Below are positions 25,516 to 33,917 of a stretch of DNA of 64,000 bases, one piece after another. Source of the stretch: Rhizobium sp. BG4 (lineage in GTDB: Bacteria; Pseudomonadota; Alphaproteobacteria; Rhizobiales; Rhizobiaceae); NCBI RefSeq assembly GCF_016864575.1, contig NZ_CP044126.1, positions 992,001 through 1,056,000 on the forward strand. Reading direction: 5' to 3'. Both the position numbers and the translations under genes were made by a program. Each line of letters opens with the position of its first letter. Within the stretch, counting starts at the first letter, position 1. The notes beneath the pieces are model-generated. The model did not search any database. It saw only the letters and a list, made by a program, of their open reading frames with translations, and was not told the DNA's origin.

Positions 25516-26154
25516 ATGATGGCTTTCGATTTCGGCATGCTTCCGATTGCTCTTGCTGCAGCAATCGTCGCACCCGCCGCCGCTCCGCAGGAGACGGCGC
25601 CGGCGATGCTGCCATTCGGCATATCGCAGGATATGCGCCCCTCAACGCTCGGCTGCGAGGCAATCGATGGCGGCGGCAGCAGCACCAGCGACGCGACCGG
25701 ACAATATGTCTGCAAGGGCGCGCCGGAGGCGAGCGACCTCTTCAGCGAATATATCCTCGCCTATGTGAAGGGCACCGGGATCTGCAACATCTCGGCGGTC
25801 TCCTCCTATATCGCCGAAGACAGCGACGGAAAGAAAACCCGCGCGCTGTTCGGCAAGGCCTATGCGCTGATGAGCCAGCAGCTCGGCAAACCCGACGAAA
25901 CGGTCGATCACGCCACCAGCAACGAATTCCGCGACAACCGGCAGTTCGAAGAGGCGATCATCAGCGAAGACCGGCAGATCTTCGACCAGTGGAACGACCT
26001 CTCGCTGCGCTTCGGCAACGCCGAGTCCGCCAGCCTTACGATATCGGGCAGCGACGAGCTCGGCCTCGCCGTCTACGGCATCTTCCGCTTTGCCGGCAAT
26101 GACGACTGCCTGCGCAAGATGGAACTGGCGACCGGCCGCTCCGCCGGCGAATAA
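25516..26154 (+). CDS. Secreted hypothetical protein
   Basis: 212 residues, not recognised. A short hydrophobic N-terminus (MLPIALAAAIVAPAAA) looks like a signal peptide, cleaved near residue 24. The mature part has four Cys (in LGCEA, YVCKG, GICNI and DDCLR) suggesting two disulfides in the periplasm, and a Gly/Ser-rich stretch GGGSSTS. No catalytic motif. GAGGAC precedes tandem ATGs at 25516 and 25519. It converges with the MocR gene, whose stop lies 8 bases beyond. Codon use is like its neighbours, so it is likely a real gene. Confidence 0.65.
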   Translation: MMAFDFGMLPIALAAAIVAPAAAPQETAPAMLPFGISQDMRPSTLGCEAIDGGGSSTSDATGQYVCKGAPEASDLFSEYILAYVKGTGICNISAVSSYIAEDSDGKKTRALFGKAYALMSQQLGKPDETVDHATSNEFRDNRQFEEAIISEDRQIFDQWNDLSLRFGNAESASLTISGSDELGLAVYGIFRFAGNDDCLRKMELATGRSAGE

Positions 26155-26161
26155 TCCTTCC

Positions 26162-27490
26162 TCACTGGTGAACGGCCGCGAGCGCGATGCCGTCGGCAAC
26201 CTCCTGGCAACGGTCCGTCAGGTTGGCGGTCGCAACGCGCAGGTGGCTGCTCGGCAGGACCGAGAACTTCGCGCCCGGATGAACCGCGATGCCGCGGGCG
26301 GCGAGCGTCACCAGAGCAAACGGTTCCGAGGAAACCGGCACCCATGCACATAATCCGCCCCCATGGGCCGCCTCGACCCCGCGCTCGCCAAGCGCATTGA
26401 TCAGGTCGGCGCGGCGCTTGATGTAGATGTCGCGCGCCCGCTCCAGCGTTTCGCCGGTTGCGGGATCGCGAAGCAGCCAGGCGGCCGCGGATTGCAGGAT
26501 GCGGCTGGTCCAGCCGGCGCTGAAGGCGCGGTAGGACTGGATCTGCTCGATCATCGCCCGAGAGCCGGAGAGCACCGCGAGCCGGAGATCCGGGCCATGG
26601 GTCTTCGAGAAGGACAGGATGTGGATGACGCGATCCGGATAGAGCGAGCCCAGCGAATGGCGCGGCGCCGACGAAATATCGGCAACGCCGTCGTCCTCGA
26701 CGATCAGCGTATCGCTATCTTTCAGGATCGCCGCCAGTGCCTCCATCCGCTCGGCGCTGACACTCTGGCCTGTGACGGAATGGATGCGAGGCTGGAAGAT
26801 GAAGGCTGCCGGGCGCAGCCGCATCGCCGCTTCCAGTGACGCCGGAACCGGCCCCTCGCCATCGCATTGGACCGGCAGGATGCGCACGCCGCGGTCTTCC
26901 AGGATGTCGAGCAGTCGCATGCCTGTGGGAACCTCGATCGCCACCGAGGCCCCCGGCGTCACCAAGGCATGGATCAGCGTATAGACGGCATTATAGCCGC
27001 CATTGGTCGCGAGAAAGGCTTCCGGCTCGTAGGGCCATGAACGCCTGACCGCCTCTTCCAGCTCCGGCAGGATGCGGCTGCGCTCGTAACTGTTCAGGTT
27101 CTCGGCCGAGGCGCCATAGGCCATGGCTTCGGCAAGCTTCGGCAGCAAGCGGACATCGGGCACAGCCGCCGTGAGGTCCAGCACGCCCTCACCATAATCG
27201 CCGACGCTTGCCAGGCGTTCCGGCTTGGCAATGAAGCGGTCGCCGCTGACCCAGGTGCCGTTGCGGCCGCGGCCGCTGATGATTTTCTGCCGCCGCAGCT
27301 CGCTCCAGGCCTCGGAGATCGTTGCGGGGCTGATCCCGAGCGCGAAGGCGAGATCGCGGATCGGCGGCAATTTGGTTCCGACAGGCAGCGCGCCGGCCCG
27401 GATCAAGGCACTGGTTTCAATCGCGATTCCGCGAATCGTACGATCGTTCAATTTTTCAGCAAACCAGTTTGCGTCCCGTATTTCGCTCAT
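26162..27490 (-). CDS. MocR-type regulator (GntR HTH fused to aminotransferase domain)
   Basis: 442 residues. Winged helix at about 12-80 (LPPIRDLAFALGISPATISEAWSELRRQ in parts), then a fold-type I aminotransferase domain. The PLP Lys is in HILSFSKTHGPDLRL, and the pocket includes LIVEDDGVADI. MocR proteins sense PLP adducts or amino acids and rarely act as enzymes. The ATG at 27490 is the only ATG at the start. The gene is divergent from the operon starting at 27585, its probable target, with palindromic DNA between. Confidence 0.9.
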   Translation of the reverse strand: MSEIRDANWFAEKLNDRTIRGIAIETSALIRAGALPVGTKLPPIRDLAFALGISPATISEAWSELRRQKIISGRGRNGTWVSGDRFIAKPERLASVGDYGEGVLDLTAAVPDVRLLPKLAEAMAYGASAENLNSYERSRILPELEEAVRRSWPYEPEAFLATNGGYNAVYTLIHALVTPGASVAIEVPTGMRLLDILEDRGVRILPVQCDGEGPVPASLEAAMRLRPAAFIFQPRIHSVTGQSVSAERMEALAAILKDSDTLIVEDDGVADISSAPRHSLGSLYPDRVIHILSFSKTHGPDLRLAVLSGSRAMIEQIQSYRAFSAGWTSRILQSAAAWLLRDPATGETLERARDIYIKRRADLINALGERGVEAAHGGGLCAWVPVSSEPFALVTLAARGIAVHPGAKFSVLPSSHLRVATANLTDRCQEVADGIALAAVHQ

Positions 27491-27506
27491 TTTCGCGCCA
27501 TTTTTA

Positions 27507-27550
27507 ATGTTCAATAACGTAATAACATTTGATCAATGTATTTTGAACAT
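27507..27550. promoter_or_regulatory. Candidate MocR operator region
   Basis: The gap between divergent genes is very AT-rich. It holds ATGTTCA (27507-27513) inverted against TGAACAT (27544-27550), and the perfect palindrome TTGATCAA at 27529-27536 inside CATTTGATCAATG. The symmetric layout fits a dimeric regulator, but no experimentally known motif is matched. Confidence 0.45.
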
Positions 27551-27584
27551 TTATCGATCATGAACACAAGCTTTTTAAGAGTAG

Positions 27585-28571
27585 ATGCACATGGCCCTGA
27601 CCTTACGCCTCGCCCTTCGTGACTGGGACTACATGACGCCGCTGGTTCTCGGTGACGTTTCCTCGCCAAAGCTCGACATCAAGGTCGATCGCGTCGGCAC
27701 GCTGCTTTCGCATGTCGGCAAGAGCGACAGCTATGACGCCGCCGAAATGTCCTTCAGCCGCTACACGCAGCTACGCATCGACGGCGACGAGAGCGTCGTC
27801 GGCATTCCGAACTTCATCATGCGCGGCTTCCGCCATCGCTGCATCGTCACGACCAAGGACAGCGAGCTGCGCGAACTCGGCGATCTCGCCGGCAAGCGCA
27901 TCGGCGTCACCGGCTGGCGCGACTCCGGCAATACCTGGACGCGCGCCGCCGTGCGCCGCGAAGGCGTCGGCGTCGAGGATGCCATGTGGTATGCGGGACG
28001 CCTGACCGAGGCGCATCCGATCGTCGACCGCCTCGACGGCTTCGGCCGCGCTGGGCGCATCGAAGCCGCTCCCGGCGAGCGCCCGATGGTCGATCTGCTC
28101 AAGGAAGGCGCGCTCGACGCGATCTTCACCCCCTTCATGCCCGACGGCTATTTCGCCAGCGGCTCGCCCTTCCGCCAGCTTCTTTCGGACTTCCGGGGCG
28201 CCGAGCGTCGCTATTTCGACGAGGTGGGCTATGTACCCGGTATGCACCTGATCGGCATCAAGTCGGAGATCGCCGCCGAGCATCCCTGGGTGATCGAAGA
28301 ACTCAGCCGCCTGATCGATGAATCGCAGCGCATGTGGCTCTCCAAGCGGCGCAAATATGCCGAGACGACGCCCTTCATGTTCGACGAGCTTCTGAAATGC
28401 GCCGCCGAACTGCCCGAAGGCTGGGATGCAAGCGGCTTTGCGCCCAACCGCAAGATGATCGCCGATTTCGCCGGAGAGCTTCATGCCCAGGGCATCCTGC
28501 CGCGGCTGATGACGCCGGAAGAACTCTTTCCACTCGACATTGACGGCAGACCGGTAGCTGCCGCCGCCTGA
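27585..28571 (+). CDS. 4,5-dihydroxyphthalate decarboxylase-like protein (periplasmic-binding-protein fold, no signal peptide)
   Basis: 328 residues resembling the phthalate 4,5-dihydroxy decarboxylase family, which has an NMT1/SBP-like two-lobe fold: LRLALRDWDYMTPLVLGDV at the N-terminus, DAAEMSFSRYTQLR, FRHRCIVTTKDSELRELGDLAGKRIGV (in parts) and TPFMPDGYFASGSPFRQL. There is no signal peptide or membrane segment, so it is cytoplasmic. First gene of an operon with an amino-acid importer and an M20 hydrolase. It could be a decarboxylase or a ligand-binding accessory; no experiment-like evidence separates these. A second in-frame ATG is at 27591. Confidence 0.75.
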   Translation: MHMALTLRLALRDWDYMTPLVLGDVSSPKLDIKVDRVGTLLSHVGKSDSYDAAEMSFSRYTQLRIDGDESVVGIPNFIMRGFRHRCIVTTKDSELRELGDLAGKRIGVTGWRDSGNTWTRAAVRREGVGVEDAMWYAGRLTEAHPIVDRLDGFGRAGRIEAAPGERPMVDLLKEGALDAIFTPFMPDGYFASGSPFRQLLSDFRGAERRYFDEVGYVPGMHLIGIKSEIAAEHPWVIEELSRLIDESQRMWLSKRRKYAETTPFMFDELLKCAAELPEGWDASGFAPNRKMIADFAGELHAQGILPRLMTPEELFPLDIDGRPVAAAA

Positions 28572-28606
28572 CACCCGAGAATATCAAATCAAAAAGGGGA
28601 ATGACC

Positions 28607-29491
28607 ATGCAATTGAAGAAAATGACCACTCTTGCGCTCGCCGGCGTCATGCTCTCCGGAGCGGCCCTGGCGCAGGATCTGCCGAAGCTTTCGGTCAACG
28701 AGGAGCTGAAGGCGAAGCTGCCAGAGGCGATCCGCACGGCTGGCAAGATGATCTCCGTCAATAACGGCTCCTTCCCTCCCTATGAAATCGTCACCGGCAC
28801 CGAGATGACCGGCGCCAGCGCCGATCTGACCGACGCGCTCGGCCAGATCCTCGGCGTCACGATCGAGCATGAAACGGTCGGCGGCCTTCCCGCCCTCCTT
28901 GCTGGCGTCAATTCTGGCCGCTACCAGTTCGCCTTCGGCCCCGTCGGCGATTTCAAGAGCCGCGAAGAGGCCAACGACTTCGTCGACTGGGTTCAGGAAT
29001 TCGTCGTCTTCGCCGTTCAGAAGGGCAATCCGAAGGCGATCACCTCGCTCGACAGTGCCTGTGGCAACCGCATTGCTGTCATGGCCGGCGGCTCGGCCGA
29101 AAAGGTCATCCAGGTCCAGGCCGAGAAGTGCAAGACCGACGGCAAGGACCCGATCGAAGTGCAGTCCTTCACCGACCAGCCGAGCTCGATCCTGGCGGTC
29201 CGCTCCAAGCGTTCGGACGCCTTCTTCTCCTCCCAGGCACCGCTCACCTATTTCGTATCGCAGGCCAATGGCCAGCTGGAACTCACGGGTGTCGGCCAGA
29301 AGAACGGCTTCGAAGCGCTCTATCAGGGCGCCGTCGTTCCCAAGGGTTCCCCGCTCGGCCCCGTTCTGCGTGACGCGGTCAAGGTTCTGATCGATAATGG
29401 CACCTATGCGGCCATCATGAAGAAGTGGGGCCTCGAGAACAACATGATCAAGGAGCCGGGCATCAACCTCGGCGGGACGTTGCCGAAATGA
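28607..29491 (+). CDS. Amino-acid-type ABC transporter, substrate-binding protein
   Basis: 294-residue SBP_bac_3 protein with Sec signal peptide (LALAGVMLSGAALAQ, cleavage after ALA). The mature protein shows MISVNNGSFPPYEIV, GASADLTDALGQILG and the C-terminal GTYAAIMKKWGLEN. The second ATG at 28607 is chosen because GGGGA lies seven bases upstream; ATG 28601 touches it. Its TGA overlaps the following permease ATG. Ligand is likely an amino acid or acylated derivative, given the downstream amidohydrolase. Confidence 0.9.
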   Translation: MQLKKMTTLALAGVMLSGAALAQDLPKLSVNEELKAKLPEAIRTAGKMISVNNGSFPPYEIVTGTEMTGASADLTDALGQILGVTIEHETVGGLPALLAGVNSGRYQFAFGPVGDFKSREEANDFVDWVQEFVVFAVQKGNPKAITSLDSACGNRIAVMAGGSAEKVIQVQAEKCKTDGKDPIEVQSFTDQPSSILAVRSKRSDAFFSSQAPLTYFVSQANGQLELTGVGQKNGFEALYQGAVVPKGSPLGPVLRDAVKVLIDNGTYAAIMKKWGLENNMIKEPGINLGGTLPK

Positions 29492-30444
29492 GCACTGATA
29501 TCAAGAACACCGCATCGCCACCCGGCGATGCGGCAGCTCGGGATGTGGCGCATGCCCACAAGCCCTTCCCCACCGGCCGCGTGGCGGCCTGGGTCATCGT
29601 CCTGGCAATTGCCGCCTACTTTGCCTGGTCGATCGCCGGAAACGAAAATTTCGGCTGGCCCGTCGTCGCCCAGTATTTCTTCGATCCGGTCGTCATCAGC
29701 GGTCTCTATGTGTCGCTTGGCCTGACCGTAGTGGCGATGATCATCGGCGTCATCCTCGGCCTGCTGCTTGCCATCGCCCGCCTGTCGAAGGACGGCCTTG
29801 CCAACTCTCTCGCATCGCTCTTCATCTGGTTCTTCCGCGGCACGCCGCTTCTGGTGCAGCTGATCTTCTGGTACAACCTCTCGACCCTCTTCCCGACGCT
29901 GTCGATCGGCATCCCGTTCTTCGGGCCGACCTTCGTCAGCTGGGACACGAATTCCGTCATCAGTCCGATGACCGCCGCGATCGCCGGTCTCGCCCTCAAT
30001 GAAGCAGCCTATATGGCCGAGATCATCCGCGGCGGCCTGCTTTCGGTCGACAAGGGCCAGTTCGAGACTGCCGAAGCCTTCGGCATGACCCGGGCAAGGG
30101 CGCTGCGCCGCATCATCATTCCGCAGGCGATGCGCTCGATCGTTCCGCCGACCGGCAACCAGCTGATCAGCATGATCAAGGCGACCTCGCTTGTCAGCGT
30201 CATCGCCATGGCCGACCTGCTCTATTCGGTCCAGTCGATCTACAACCGCACCTTCGAAGTCATCCCGATGCTGCTCGTCGCCGTCATATGGTACCTGCTC
30301 ATCACCTCGGTCCTGAATGTCGGCCAGAGCTACATCGAGCGCTACTACAGCCGTGGCGACCGCCGCACCGGCGCCCCCAGGGCCGCGAAGGACGCCGCCG
30401 TGCCGGCACCGGCTCTTGCTGCCGCACAGGAGGTGAGCCAATGA
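29488..30444 (+). CDS. Amino-acid ABC transporter permease
   Basis: 318-residue inner-membrane permease. A hydrophilic N-terminal 35 residues precede the membrane region; segments include VAAWVIVLAIAAYFAWSIAG and GLYVSLGLTVVAMIIGVILG. FRGTPLLVQLIFWYN and EAA loop ETAEAFGMTRARALRRIIIP mark the polar amino-acid permease class. The C-terminal tail is Ala/Pro-rich. The ATG overlaps the upstream TGA; a longer upstream frame is readthrough of the binding-protein gene. It is the only permease in the operon, so a homodimer is expected. Confidence 0.9.
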   Translation: MSTDIKNTASPPGDAAARDVAHAHKPFPTGRVAAWVIVLAIAAYFAWSIAGNENFGWPVVAQYFFDPVVISGLYVSLGLTVVAMIIGVILGLLLAIARLSKDGLANSLASLFIWFFRGTPLLVQLIFWYNLSTLFPTLSIGIPFFGPTFVSWDTNSVISPMTAAIAGLALNEAAYMAEIIRGGLLSVDKGQFETAEAFGMTRARALRRIIIPQAMRSIVPPTGNQLISMIKATSLVSVIAMADLLYSVQSIYNRTFEVIPMLLVAVIWYLLITSVLNVGQSYIERYYSRGDRRTGAPRAAKDAAVPAPALAAAQEVSQ

Positions 30445-31220
30445 ACGCGATCGCGACCATCGAGCCGCTCGTGCGCGCCAGAAACGTCCACAAGTCCTTC
30501 GATCAGCTCGAAGTGCTGAAGGGTATCGACCTCGACGTCGCCCCCGGCGAAGTCGTCGTCATCCTGGGACCGTCGGGCTCCGGCAAGTCGACCTTCCTGC
30601 GCTGTATCAACCGCCTTGAGACCATCAATCAGGGATCGATCGAGGTGGATGGCGAGCAGATCGGCTACAGCTTCCGCAAGGGCAAGCTGGTGCAGCTCTC
30701 CAATCATGCCGTCGCGCTCCAGCGCCGGAAGATCGGCATGGTGTTCCAGCAGTTCAACCTCTACCCGCATATGACGGCGCTGCAGAACATCGTCGAGGCA
30801 CCCGTCGGCATCCACGGCGAAAGCCGCAAGGAAGCGACCGAGAATGCCAAGCGCCTGCTGGAACGCGTCGGCCTCTCGGCCAAGGCGGACAACTATCCGC
30901 GCCAGCTCTCCGGCGGCCAGCAACAGCGCGTCGCCATCGCCCGGGCGCTCGCCATCAAGCCGAAGCTGATGCTCTTCGACGAGCCGACCTCGGCGCTCGA
31001 TCCGGAACTCGTCGGCGAAGTGCTCGCCACCATGCGCGACCTCGCCAATCAGGGCCTGACGATGATCGTCGTCACCCACGAGATCGGCTTTGCCCGCGAA
31101 GCGGCCGACCGCGTCGTGTTCATGGATGGCGGCAAGGTCGTCGAACAGGGCAAGCCCGAAGATGTGCTCGGCAATCCGCAGCACCCCCGCACCCGAAGCT
31201 TCCTGTCGCGCTTTATCTGA
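30441..31220 (+). CDS. Amino-acid ABC transporter ATPase (GlnQ/HisP type)
   Basis: 259 residues. Walker A GPSGSGKST, Q-loop FQQFNLYPHMTALQN, signature LSGGQQQR, Walker B LMLFDEPTSALDPE and switch His in VVTHEIGFA. A 15-20-residue insertion around GYSFRKGKLVQLSNHA before the Q-loop is seen in a subset of polar amino-acid ATPases. ATG overlaps the permease stop (ATGA). Frames reading further upstream lie inside the permease gene. It might also energise the ATPase-less importer at 23.1-25.3 kb. Confidence 0.93.
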   Translation: MNAIATIEPLVRARNVHKSFDQLEVLKGIDLDVAPGEVVVILGPSGSGKSTFLRCINRLETINQGSIEVDGEQIGYSFRKGKLVQLSNHAVALQRRKIGMVFQQFNLYPHMTALQNIVEAPVGIHGESRKEATENAKRLLERVGLSAKADNYPRQLSGGQQQRVAIARALAIKPKLMLFDEPTSALDPELVGEVLATMRDLANQGLTMIVVTHEIGFAREAADRVVFMDGGKVVEQGKPEDVLGNPQHPRTRSFLSRFI

Positions 31221-31304
31221 GCGCGGCAATTCTCCTCCCGAAATGATGCGCGCCGCTTGCCGCCCTGGCGGCAGCGGCCGCACTCCCGCAAGACCGGAAC
31301 GGCC

Positions 31305-32486
31305 ATGACCCTCAAGAACGATTTCGCCAGCCTCTCGGATCTCGAACCGATGAAGGCGGAGCTGACGGCGACCCGCCGCCACCTTCACGCCAATCCCGAA
31401 CTCTCCTTCGAAGAAGCCGAAACCGCACGCCTTGTCGCCGAAAAGCTCGAGGCCTGGGGCTATGACGTGACGCGCAATGTCGGCGGCCACGGTGTCGTCG
31501 CCCGCATGACGGCCGGCAGCGGCAAGAAGAGCATCGCCATCCGCGCCGACATGGACGCGCTGCCGATCGCCGAGCAGACCGGCCTCGATTATGCCAGCAA
31601 GGTTTCCGGCAAGATGCATGCCTGCGGCCACGACGGCCATACGACCATTCTTCTCGGCGCCGCCGAATATCTGGCCCGTACCCGCCGCTTCAACGGCACG
31701 GTGACGCTGATCTTCCAGCCGGCAGAGGAAGCGGGTGCCGTCAGCGGCGCTCCGGCAATGATCGCCGACGGCCTGTTCGAACGCTTTCCCTTCGACGTCA
31801 TCTACGGTCTGCATAATCATCCGGGCGCGCCCGAGGGCACGTTCCTGATGCGCGCCGGCCCGCTGATGGCAGCCGCCGATACCGCCGAGATCACCATCAC
31901 CGGCAAGGGTGGCCATGCCTCACGCCCGCACCTGACGATCGACCCCGTCGTCGTCGCCTGCCACCTCGTCGTCGCGCTGCAGACCATCGTCTCGCGCAGC
32001 GTCGACCCGACCCAGACGGCTGTCGTCACCGTCGGCGCGATCCATAGCGGCGAGGTTTCGAACGTCATTCCTGAAAGCGCCAAACTGCTGATCACCGTCC
32101 GGTCCTTCGATCCGAAGACCCGCGAACTCTTGGAGGCCCGCGTCCGTAAGCTGACGGAGTCCGTCGTCGACGGCTTCGGCGCCACGGTGGAGATCGACTA
32201 CGTCCACGGCCACCCTGTCGTCGTCAATTCCGAGGCGGAGACGGAATTTGCCTGGAAGGTCGCCGAAGAGCTCGTCGGCGCCGACAAGGTGACGACCTGC
32301 GCCCTGATCCCCGGGAGTGAAGACTTCTCGCACTTCCTCGAACATAAGCCCGGCGCCTTCCTGCGCCTCGGCAACGGCGTCAACTCGGCCATCCTGCACA
32401 GCGCCAAATACGACTTCGCAGATGAAAGCCTGGTGGCGGGTGCTGCCCTGTGGGCGCGATTGACCGAGCGCTACCTCGACCAATAG
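31305..32486 (+). CDS. M20 family amidohydrolase, copy 2
   Basis: 393-residue di-zinc amidohydrolase. Motifs: HLHANPELSFEEAETA, IRADMDALPI, MHACGHDGHTT, QPAEEAGAVSGAP, GGHASRPH and PGSEDFSHF. Close to hippurate hydrolase/N-acyl amino-acid amidohydrolases and to copy 1 at 19.0 kb, but diverged. Lies 84 bases after the transporter ATPase in the same direction, so the operon probably imports an N-acylated compound and hydrolyses it inside. The ATG at 31305 begins the conserved part; earlier in-frame codons are not conserved. Confidence 0.9.
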   Translation: MTLKNDFASLSDLEPMKAELTATRRHLHANPELSFEEAETARLVAEKLEAWGYDVTRNVGGHGVVARMTAGSGKKSIAIRADMDALPIAEQTGLDYASKVSGKMHACGHDGHTTILLGAAEYLARTRRFNGTVTLIFQPAEEAGAVSGAPAMIADGLFERFPFDVIYGLHNHPGAPEGTFLMRAGPLMAAADTAEITITGKGGHASRPHLTIDPVVVACHLVVALQTIVSRSVDPTQTAVVTVGAIHSGEVSNVIPESAKLLITVRSFDPKTRELLEARVRKLTESVVDGFGATVEIDYVHGHPVVVNSEAETEFAWKVAEELVGADKVTTCALIPGSEDFSHFLEHKPGAFLRLGNGVNSAILHSAKYDFADESLVAGAALWARLTERYLDQ

Positions 32487-32527
32487 GCTTCAGAGGCCGC
32501 CGCCCCGCCCCAAAAGTGGAGCAGCCA

Positions 32528-32554
32528 ACTGGTTCCACGGAACGAAACCAGTTT
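32528..32554. repeat. Inverted repeat after the M20 gene
   Basis: AACTGGTT and AACCAGTT, 8-base arms separated by 11 bases, 42 bases after the M20 stop. Nested inside are TTCCACGGAA and, overlapping its right arm, GAAACCAGTTTC. It may be a weak terminator or an operator for the sugar operon starting at 32747; no T-run follows. Confidence 0.35.
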
Positions 32555-32637
32555 CATGACGCCAGCGGCAGCCGTTTTCATCGGGTGCCTGCTTTGCTTG
32601 CGCGGATATGCCCAAAAACGCGCTTATCCCGTATATT

Positions 32638-32654
32638 ATGAAAATTAATTTCAT
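32638..32654. promoter_or_regulatory. Candidate operator upstream of the sugar-uptake operon
   Basis: ATGAAA and TTTCAT, perfect 6-base arms around five AT bases, in the AT-rich leader 93-109 bases before the oxidoreductase ATG. No recognised regulator gene lies next to the operon. Confidence 0.4.
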
Positions 32655-32746
32655 CAATGCGCTTTCAGGCCCGTTTTCGGTTGACGGCCTCTGATTTTTG
32701 TCCCAACTTGAAGAAAATAAATTACGAAATTGGGAACGTCATCGGG

Positions 32747-33904
32747 ATGAAAGTGGGAATCATAGGGCTGGGATTCCGGCTCGGCTACCTCGGCCATGTC
32801 TTTACGGCTATCGACAGCAGCTTCGAAATCGTCGGCTATGTCGATCCGGAGCCCGCGGGTCTTCCGGGACTGACGGAAAAGGGCATTTCGGTCGGCAAGG
32901 CCTATGGCACGCCGCAGGAACTGCTGGCCTCCGAAAAGCTCGATCTCCTGATGATCGGCTCTCCCAACCACATGCATCTCGACCACATCCGCCTCGGCCT
33001 CGAATCCGGCCTGAAGGTTTTCTGCGAAAAGCCGATCGTCACGACGATCGCCGAGAGCATCGAGCTCGCCCACCTGATGGCGAAATTCGGCCATGAGCGG
33101 CTGATGGTCGGCCTCGTGCTGCGCTACTCGCCGCTCTACAAGGACCTGCGCGCCATCCAGGCCGAAGGCAAGCTCGGCCAGATCGTCTCGATCGAGGCAT
33201 CCGAGCATATCGAGCCCTATCACGGCGCCTTCTTCATGCGCGACTGGCGCCGCTACGAGCGCTATTCCGGCAGCTTCATGCTGGAAAAGTGCTGCCATGA
33301 CCTCGACCTCTACAATGGCGTCGTCGGCGCTCGTCCCGAGCGCGTCGCAAGCTTCGGCGGCCGCAAGAGTTTCATTCCCGCCAACGACCCGGCCCGCGAA
33401 GGCATCAACGATCTCGAACTCTTCCATCGCAAGCCGAGCGGCTGGATGGGCTCCGACAAGGTGTTCGACAGCGATGCCGACATCATCGACTACCAGGTGG
33501 CAATCGTCGAATATGCCAATGGCGTCGGTATGAATTTCCATACGAACCTGAACGTTCCCGACCAGTTCCGCCGTTTCGCGATCATGGGGTCGCGCGGCAT
33601 GGCCGAAGGCGACTTCGTCCGTGGCTATCTCGATGTCCACGAGCAGCTGACTGGCAAGAAGGTCGTCGAGACGAAATATGCCGCGACCGAACTCTCCCAG
33701 CATTACGGCGCCGACGAGCAGATGGCGGCCGATATCCTGGAGAGCGTGCGCACCGGGTCCGAGCTTCCGGTCTCGACGCTCAATGCTCTGGAGGCCGGCA
33801 TCCTGGCGCTTGCCATGGATGAGGCCCGCATGAAGAAGGCCGTCATCGACCTTCGTCCCGTCTGGGACAGGTTCGACGAGGCGCTACACGCCAGAGCGGC
33901 TTGA
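32747..33904 (+). CDS. Gfo/Idh/MocA family oxidoreductase
   Basis: 385-residue NAD(P)-dependent sugar or polyol oxidoreductase. N-terminal Rossmann motif GIIGLGFRLGYLGHVF, then IGSPNHMHLDHI, the conserved CEKPIV near residue 90, and the catalytic-region KCCHDLDLY with the His/Asp pair. The ATG at 32747 begins the conserved domain (KVGIIGLG); upstream in-frame codons are AT-rich leader. Followed 13 bases later by a carbohydrate importer, so it likely oxidises the imported sugar derivative. Confidence 0.9.
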   Translation: MKVGIIGLGFRLGYLGHVFTAIDSSFEIVGYVDPEPAGLPGLTEKGISVGKAYGTPQELLASEKLDLLMIGSPNHMHLDHIRLGLESGLKVFCEKPIVTTIAESIELAHLMAKFGHERLMVGLVLRYSPLYKDLRAIQAEGKLGQIVSIEASEHIEPYHGAFFMRDWRRYERYSGSFMLEKCCHDLDLYNGVVGARPERVASFGGRKSFIPANDPAREGINDLELFHRKPSGWMGSDKVFDSDADIIDYQVAIVEYANGVGMNFHTNLNVPDQFRRFAIMGSRGMAEGDFVRGYLDVHEQLTGKKVVETKYAATELSQHYGADEQMAADILESVRTGSELPVSTLNALEAGILALAMDEARMKKAVIDLRPVWDRFDEALHARAA

Positions 33905-33917
33905 GGGAGGCGGCAAG

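Noticed and set aside
30345..31916. Long minus-strand frame across importer ATPase and M20 gene
   Set aside because: Spans two well-supported plus-strand genes without any family match.
32528..32654. Nested repeats before the sugar operon read as a mobile element end
   Set aside because: No transposase, target duplication or matching distant copy; better as terminator or operator.
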